Positions 4,760 to 8,810 of a DNA stretch of 8,810 nt are shown here, in pieces. The stretch lies in NCBI GenBank assembly GCA_905235825.1, contig CAJONH010000123.1, forward strand, positions 1 through 8,810, read 5' to 3'. Under the pieces are notes generated by a model that saw nothing but the letters and a program-made list of their open reading frames with translations, did no database searches and had not been told where the DNA came from. Each line of letters begins with the position of its first letter. The first letter of the stretch is position 1. The stretch is from Candidatus Gastranaerophilales bacterium (lineage in GTDB: Bacteria; Cyanobacteriota; Vampirovibrionia; Gastranaerophilales; Gastranaerophilaceae). Both the position numbers and the translations under genes were made by a program.

Positions 4760-5857
4760 ATGTTGAGAGCAGGTATAGTAGGACTTCCAAATGTAGGTAA
4801 ATCAACGTTATTTAATGCGTTAACATCTTCAAATAACGCACAGAGTGCAAATTTCCCGTTTTGTACAATAGAACCCAATATAGGAGTAGTAAATGTTCCT
4901 GATGAAAGGCTGCCTATACTTGCTAAAATGGTTAAAACAGATGTAATTATTCCGACTGCAATTGAATTTGTTGATATAGCAGGTCTTGTTAAAGGTGCAA
5001 GTAAAGGCGAAGGTTTAGGAAATCAATTTCTAGCCAATATCAGAGAGGTTGATGCAATAATCCAAGTAGTAAGATGTTTTGATGATGAGAATACCATTCA
5101 CGTATCGGGAAAAGTTAATCCTATAGATGATATCGAAACGATAAATACTGAACTTGCACTCAGTGATATGGCTTCACTCGAAAAAAGAATTGAAAAAGTT
5201 GCAAAACAAGCAAAAAGCGGGGATAAACAGGCTATTTTAGAACATAAGGTCTATACAAAACTTCTTAATTTACTTTCAAATGCTTCGTTTATAAATATAG
5301 AAGAACATTTTGAAGAAGATGAACTTGCTGTTGCAAAATCATCTCAATTAATGTGTATAAAACCCGTAATATATGCTGCAAATGTAAGTGAAACAGACCT
5401 TGCTAAAGGTAATGCTTATGTTGATAAAGTAAAAGAATATGCTAAAAATAACGGTGCGGATGTTGTAGTTATTTCCGCAAAAATAGAAGCTGAATTGGCT
5501 GAATTATCACAAGAGGAAGCTAAAGACTATCTTGCCGATTTAGGTGTAACAAGTTCAGGAATTGAGCGTATGATTCAATCCGTATATAAACTTCTTGATT
5601 TAACTACTTTTATTACGGCAGGCGAAAAAGAAGTAAGGGCATGGACTGTAAAATCAGGTTCAAAAGCACCTAAAGCAGCAGGTGTAATTCACACGGATTT
5701 TGAAAAAGGTTTTATCAGAGCAGAAGTTACTGCATATAAAGATTTTGTAAATTGCGGTTCTTATACGGCTGCACGTGATAAGGGTCTGACAAGACTTGAA
5801 GGCAAAGACTACATAATTCAGGATGGGGATATTGTTCATTTCAGATTTAATGTATAA
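4760..5857 (+). CDS. ychF: YchF/OLA1-family P-loop ATPase
   Basis: This is a universally conserved TRAFAC-class GTPase relative that prefers ATP, binds ribosomes and is linked to stress and redox control. The 365-aa length is standard. Domains in order: P-loop IVGLPNVGKST (6-16); NFPFCTIEPNIG switch region (31-42); G3 DIAGLVKGASKGEGLGNQF (72-90); a coiled helical insert (about 130-200); NVSE (208-211) in place of the usual NKxD, which is the change linked to ATP use; and a C-terminal TGS domain (about 282-365) with EVRAWTVKSGSKAPKAAGVIH and GDIVHFRFNV. AAAGGA lies 7 nt before the ATG. The next gene starts 21 nt after its stop without a terminator, so it likely heads a three-gene unit. Confidence 0.96.
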   Translation: MLRAGIVGLPNVGKSTLFNALTSSNNAQSANFPFCTIEPNIGVVNVPDERLPILAKMVKTDVIIPTAIEFVDIAGLVKGASKGEGLGNQFLANIREVDAIIQVVRCFDDENTIHVSGKVNPIDDIETINTELALSDMASLEKRIEKVAKQAKSGDKQAILEHKVYTKLLNLLSNASFINIEEHFEEDELAVAKSSQLMCIKPVIYAANVSETDLAKGNAYVDKVKEYAKNNGADVVVISAKIEAELAELSQEEAKDYLADLGVTSSGIERMIQSVYKLLDLTTFITAGEKEVRAWTVKSGSKAPKAAGVIHTDFEKGFIRAEVTAYKDFVNCGSYTAARDKGLTRLEGKDYIIQDGDIVHFRFNV

Positions 5858-5878
5858 TTAAAATCAGCAGGTTTTTTC

Positions 5879-6586
5879 ATGACATCGCCGATATCTTTAA
5901 TACAGCCAAATATCAGAGCAGGAATGTGTCCGCACGGAGTTCCTCAGTCCTCTTGCCCAATTTGTAACAAACAAAATTCAGCAGGCATTGGACATGGTTC
6001 TACAGTAAAACATAATCATCATGACGGTGAATGGTCTTATCAAAAATGTTATGTGGCAGGGCTTGAAATAAAAGCTGCAATGATGAGAAAAGAAGCTGCC
6101 CAAACTTTCTTTGAAAAACAATTTCAAACAGCTCTTGATGTTAATGCAAAAATGCAAAATATGGCTGATAAATTAAATCAATTTATACAAAATGTTAAAT
6201 CTCCGGTTCTCCAATCAACTATGCAGTTCCTTATGAATGCAGCCATAAATCCTTTATTTAATACTATTTCTCAAATTTCAAATTTCTTTGATAAAATGGC
6301 AAAATTACCGCAAAATATCATTAATATGCTTCATCAGGCAGGAGAAAAAGTAGCAGGTATTATTGGAGAAATTAAAAATTTTATTGACAGAAAAATTGTT
6401 GATGACTTAAAGCAAAAGGCAAAAAAATTTATGTCCTTTTGTTTATCTGTAATTGAAGACGAAAATTATAAAAATGATGAAACTTTGGCAGTATTTAAAT
6501 CAAGAGAATTAAAGAAATATATTGTAAGAATTCTAAAGAAACAAAGTGAAGATGAACGCAGAGCAAATAAAGACAAACAGGAATAA
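5879..6586 (+). CDS. Uncharacterised protein with CPHGVPxxxCxxC motif (235 aa)
   Basis: I do not recognise the family. The N-terminus carries CPHGVPQSSCPIC (17-29), giving Cys17, His19, Cys26 and Cys29, followed by a histidine cluster (H39, H45, H47, H48) and Cys57. The same type of short motif (C..HGVP...C..C) occurs in some metal-efflux adaptor proteins and suggests zinc or copper binding. From about 60 to 235 the protein looks almost wholly helical and is rich in Lys, Gln, Asn and Met. It has an amphipathic middle (about 108-165) and a very charged end, KKQSEDERRANKDKQE. There is no signal peptide or clear membrane span. Translation starts at ATG 5879, 21 nt after ychF, with only a weak AGG. 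The end overlaps the next gene by 35-41 nt, which points to coupled expression. Binding of metal is inference. Confidence 0.8.
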   Translation: MTSPISLIQPNIRAGMCPHGVPQSSCPICNKQNSAGIGHGSTVKHNHHDGEWSYQKCYVAGLEIKAAMMRKEAAQTFFEKQFQTALDVNAKMQNMADKLNQFIQNVKSPVLQSTMQFLMNAAINPLFNTISQISNFFDKMAKLPQNIINMLHQAGEKVAGIIGEIKNFIDRKIVDDLKQKAKKFMSFCLSVIEDENYKNDETLAVFKSRELKKYIVRILKKQSEDERRANKDKQE

Positions 6587-8105
6587 CAGCCAATATTTAA
6601 AAAATGAGAACAAAAATATAAATACGACCCTGCAAGGTGTTCTTGTTAATTCTCATCTGCGTACACCTGCCTGCAATGAAAAATATTCATTTGATGATAT
6701 AGAAGATTCTCTTTTAATAAACAAATCAGAAAAATATTATTCGTCGAAGGATAATAAACTTGAATTTAAAGAAAGTGCTTTTGATACCAAAAAAGCAATA
6801 ATGCCTTTATTGGCAGGAACAACCGCAATTGCATCAGGCTGTTTTGCTCTTAGTAATTGTATAAAAAAATCGTCAGGTAGTCTTTTAAATACAAAAAGTT
6901 TTGAGCAGCTTCCCGATTTGGCTATTAATATGAATATTAGAGAAGAACCCCAATTTGCAATATACAGAGCAATTCGTGACCCTAACAGCCGTAACATACT
7001 TGGTGCTGCCGGTGTGTTTATTATGAGCGGCATAACATTGGCTTGTAAAAATTTTGTGGACGGTTCAAAAGAAATATGGGTAAAAAAGCGGAGTGCCGAT
7101 ATAGAAAAAAACTTGCAGGAAAATTTAATAAGTGTCGACAGGGATATATTTTCAGGTAAATTAAAAGTCGTAAATGATATGATGAATAAAAATGTTAAGT
7201 ATTTTGATGCCGTCATTAATTCAAAATCGGGAAGTACCTGTCCTGATATTGCAAGTTTCAGCCACGAGAAAAAATCAAATATTTTTGCACCGTTTTTAAC
7301 TTCTTTCAAAGGAGAAAAAATTTCTAAAAATAAAAGCTCTGAATTAAATGAAAATAACAATAAAAATTTAAAATACATGGCAATGGTTGCAGGTGTTATA
7401 GCAGGATGTGCCGTTCTCGGCAAAAAAAGTTATTCAAATATACAAAAGACAATTGAAAATGCAAAAGAATTTGCAGATAAATATACCATAAGTACAATTA
7501 ATGCAATAGAAAATATTAGTAATAAAGCTGATAAAAAAGATGTTCCTGCCGTTGTGGAATTAATGAAATCAATTTGCGTACAGCCCGACAGAATAAAAGA
7601 AATTGGTGCAAAATATAATTTGTCGGAGGGGGAAATACAAAATATTATAAACGATGTTGAAGCATCTAAAAAAACAATTTTTGCGGATGCTCCTACCGCT
7701 TTAGGCGGTATTCCCAAAAAAGTTCAGTATTACTGCTATATTGACGAACCCAGAGGACATTTTTATAATTGGCTCTTAAACCCCGAAAATAAATTTACGA
7801 AACAGATATTTACAGCCTTTACAGCTTCAAGTGCTTTAGGTTATGTATTTGAAAAAGGAATGGAAGCAGTAAAGGAAGCTGCGGTTATGCAGGAAAATGC
7901 AAAAACAGAACTGGATTTAAAAAAGCGTCTTGTTGCCGTAGAAATTGAAAGTTTCCGTGCCAAAAAAGAAAGTGCAATTTCACCTTTGACAGATAATTTT
8001 ACAATGCAGGCAAACAGCGGACAAAAATCGAAAAAAGAATTAAAGCAAATCGCCGACAATATTTTAATGGAAATTAAAAACGGCCCGCCTTATGTTTATA
8101 ATTAA
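6546..8105 (+). CDS. Uncharacterised multi-segment membrane-associated protein (519 aa)
   Basis: I do not recognise the family. The frame begins at GTG 6546; ATG 6552, two codons later, is an equally good start, and neither has a clear ribosome site, which fits translational coupling to the overlapping upstream gene. The first 80 residues are polar and probably disordered (Asn, Lys, Ser). Four hydrophobic segments follow, at about 84-106, 151-168, 277-292 and 419-436. They are rich in Ala, Gly and Ser and weaker than typical transporter spans. Between them lie charged helical stretches: 170-225, 295-385 with helix-friendly Lys/Glu spacing, and 437-475. The C-terminus ends in NGPPYVYN. There is no signal peptide and no enzyme motif. 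The layout recalls membrane-inserting secreted proteins or scaffolds, but that is inference only. It is probably transcribed with ychF and the CPHG protein and stops 16 nt before the convergent XRE gene. Confidence 0.78.
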   Translation: MKMNAEQIKTNRNNSQYLKNENKNINTTLQGVLVNSHLRTPACNEKYSFDDIEDSLLINKSEKYYSSKDNKLEFKESAFDTKKAIMPLLAGTTAIASGCFALSNCIKKSSGSLLNTKSFEQLPDLAINMNIREEPQFAIYRAIRDPNSRNILGAAGVFIMSGITLACKNFVDGSKEIWVKKRSADIEKNLQENLISVDRDIFSGKLKVVNDMMNKNVKYFDAVINSKSGSTCPDIASFSHEKKSNIFAPFLTSFKGEKISKNKSSELNENNNKNLKYMAMVAGVIAGCAVLGKKSYSNIQKTIENAKEFADKYTISTINAIENISNKADKKDVPAVVELMKSICVQPDRIKEIGAKYNLSEGEIQNIINDVEASKKTIFADAPTALGGIPKKVQYYCYIDEPRGHFYNWLLNPENKFTKQIFTAFTASSALGYVFEKGMEAVKEAAVMQENAKTELDLKKRLVAVEIESFRAKKESAISPLTDNFTMQANSGQKSKKELKQIADNILMEIKNGPPYVYN

Positions 8106-8121
8106 CAATTCCCATAACAAA

Positions 8122-8418
8122 TTATTTCAAAATTCCTTCATTTTTAAGCATGTTTTTTACTTCTGAAATGATGCTGTTTTTTATTTTTTCATATTCTATT
8201 GATGTATTTTCTTTAAACATTTTACCTTCATCAGCAATAAACCAATTAAGATTAATATTGTAATTTTTACATAAAATAACCAACATAGAATATGGAGGAT
8301 TATTTTCATTACGTTCATAAGAAGAATATGTTCTGCATGAAACATTCAAAAAATCTGCCATTTCTTGCTGTGTATATGATAAATTTTTTCTTATTTCTTT
8401 TAGTTTATGACCGTACAT
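8122..8418 (-). CDS. XRE-family HTH transcriptional regulator (98 aa)
   Basis: This is a small DNA-binding protein of the Cro/C1 (XRE) family. Residues 6-60 form the five-helix HTH: LKEIRKNLSYTQQEMADFL, then NVSCRTYSSYERNENNPP with the recognition helix at about 25-38, then MLVILCKNYNINLNWFIADEG. The remaining 30 residues are a charged helix (IKNSIISEVKNMLKNEG) that may serve dimerisation. No sensor or protease domain is present. GGAG (8424-8427) lies 5 nt before the ATG. The gene is convergent with the 519-aa gene (16-nt gap) and divergent from the gene at 8604. An inverted repeat in the shared control region makes local autoregulation and control of that gene likely. Such pairs are common in phage- or element-derived modules, but no other mobile-element mark is visible. 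Confidence 0.92.
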   Translation of the reverse strand: MYGHKLKEIRKNLSYTQQEMADFLNVSCRTYSSYERNENNPPYSMLVILCKNYNINLNWFIADEGKMFKENTSIEYEKIKNSIISEVKNMLKNEGILK

Positions 8419-8450
8419 TTTTACTCCGTATATATGAAGTTTTATTACAC

Positions 8451-8489
8451 ATACATATTTTATGTTGACTACCTACATTATTTATGTAT
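8451..8489. promoter_or_regulatory. Candidate operator ATACATA-N25-TATGTAT
   Basis: ATACATA (8451-8457) and TATGTAT (8483-8489) are perfect inverted 7-bp arms. The right arm overlaps the -10 of the rightward promoter and the left arm lies between it and the XRE start, so a dimer bound here could repress both directions. The AT-only flanks make chance possible. Confidence 0.4.
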
Positions 8490-8492
8490 AAT
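8465..8492 (+). promoter_or_regulatory. Near-consensus sigma-70 promoter
   Basis: TTGACT (8465-8470) and a perfect TATAAT (8487-8492) are 16 nt apart. It is the strongest promoter match in the window. It reads rightward, away from the XRE gene, with transcription expected to start near 8499 and a leader of about 105 nt before ATG 8604. Confidence 0.7.
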
Positions 8493-8534
8493 TAAATATA
8501 TCTGAAAGATTAAATATTGAACTGTTGAATTATA

Positions 8535-8581
8535 GCATAAACACGGCATGTTTGCCGTTGTTGTTATGCAAAATTTTTATT
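8535..8581 (+). promoter_or_regulatory. Leader stem-loop, possible attenuator
   Basis: GCATAA (8535-8540) pairs with TTATGC (8564-8569). Inside it CGGCA pairs with TGCCG around the loop TGTT, with unequal bulged linkers. AAAATTTTTATT follows (8570-8581). The element lies between the promoter and the start codon at 8604, so it could terminate early transcription or make a short RNA of about 80 nt. The T-run is offset by four A residues, which weakens the terminator reading. Confidence 0.45.
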
Positions 8582-8603
8582 ATAGATGAAAGCTGTATAG
8601 ATA

Positions 8604-8810
8604 ATGAATAATATATTTAATTTTTACAAGAAAGAAATAGGAAACCCGCCGTGGGATTATTATTTTCTCAAAAACTTAGATGAAAAAGAATACCCTTTGT
8701 ATTTAGCTAAATTGTTTTATATTAATACGGGAGAGAAACTTCCGTTGAAGTATGATTTTAAAAATAAATCGTGGATTATTGATAAGAAAAGATGTAAAAC
8801 GTTTAATCAA
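8604..8810 (+). CDS. Unrecognised protein, N-terminal fragment (69 codons)
   Basis: An open frame from ATG 8604 continues past the right edge without a stop. The visible residues are rich in Lys, Asn, Tyr and Phe, with the patches NPPWDYYFLKNLDEKEYP (14-31) and KSWIIDKKRCKTFNQ (55-69). I cannot name a family. Support for a real gene: it sits about 105 nt after a near-consensus promoter, it is divergent from an XRE regulator, and its codon use matches the neighbours. The ribosome site is weak (GAAAG about 13 nt upstream); no nearer purine-rich site is visible. Its identity is the key to the XRE module, since the regulator most likely controls it. Confidence 0.65.
   Translation, partial: MNNIFNFYKKEIGNPPWDYYFLKNLDEKEYPLYLAKLFYINTGEKLPLKYDFKNKSWIIDKKRCKTFNQ

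Noticed and set aside
6737..8059. Minus-strand open frames opposite the 519-aa gene
   Set aside because: They are Phe/Ser/Ile-rich mirror translations of Lys/Glu/Asn-rich coding sequence, with no ribosome sites.
1..8810. CRISPR array, insertion sequence, tRNA or rRNA
   Set aside because: I saw no regularly spaced repeats, no transposase or terminal inverted repeats, and no tRNA- or rRNA-like sequence on either strand.

Overview
This window is chromosomal DNA from an AT-rich bacterium using the standard code. It carries ordinary housekeeping genes (maf, apt, ychF) and parts of a flagellar-type export or regulation set: a flhB homologue and the start of a FliA/WhiG-type sigma factor. Mixed with these are several proteins I do not recognise. 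The low G+C, the flagellar genes among housekeeping genes and the lineage-specific small proteins would fit a gut Vampirovibrionia/Melainabacteria-type (Gastranaerophilales-like) genome. That placement is inference only; other low-GC flagellated lineages are possible.

Layout. Positions 1-911, minus strand: the first 39 codons of a FliA-like sigma factor, preceded by a 189-217 aa protein with a GNAT-like C-terminal half and a good sigma-70 promoter. Positions 912-2245, plus strand: a small-gene region with a doubtful 61-codon ORF, then two tandem paralogues of 83 and 82 aa (74% identical by my count). These end in a near-invariant basic tail and share a leader motif. A strong intrinsic terminator closes the block at about 2200-2245. 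Positions 2284-4643, plus strand: maf, a GC-rich non-coding island, apt, and flhB 18 nt after apt. Positions 4760-8105, plus strand: ychF, a 235-aa protein with a CPHGVPxxxCxxC metal-site-like N-terminus, and an overlapping 519-aa protein with several hydrophobic segments. Positions 8122-8810: a minus-strand XRE regulator, then a divergent control region (near-consensus promoter, inverted repeat, leader hairpin) driving a gene that runs off the right edge.

How the parts may work together. maf (non-canonical nucleotide hydrolysis) and apt (adenine salvage) are nucleotide-metabolism genes, and flhB is probably co-transcribed with apt. ychF, the CPHG protein and the 519-aa protein look like one transcription unit (21-nt gap, then a 35-41 nt overlap). 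The XRE protein probably controls the divergent promoter beside it. The most novel material is the tandem small-protein pair with its conserved leader, the CPHG/519-aa pair, and the XRE-controlled gene at the right edge. Nothing in the window identifies a complete known defence, secretion or mobile system.
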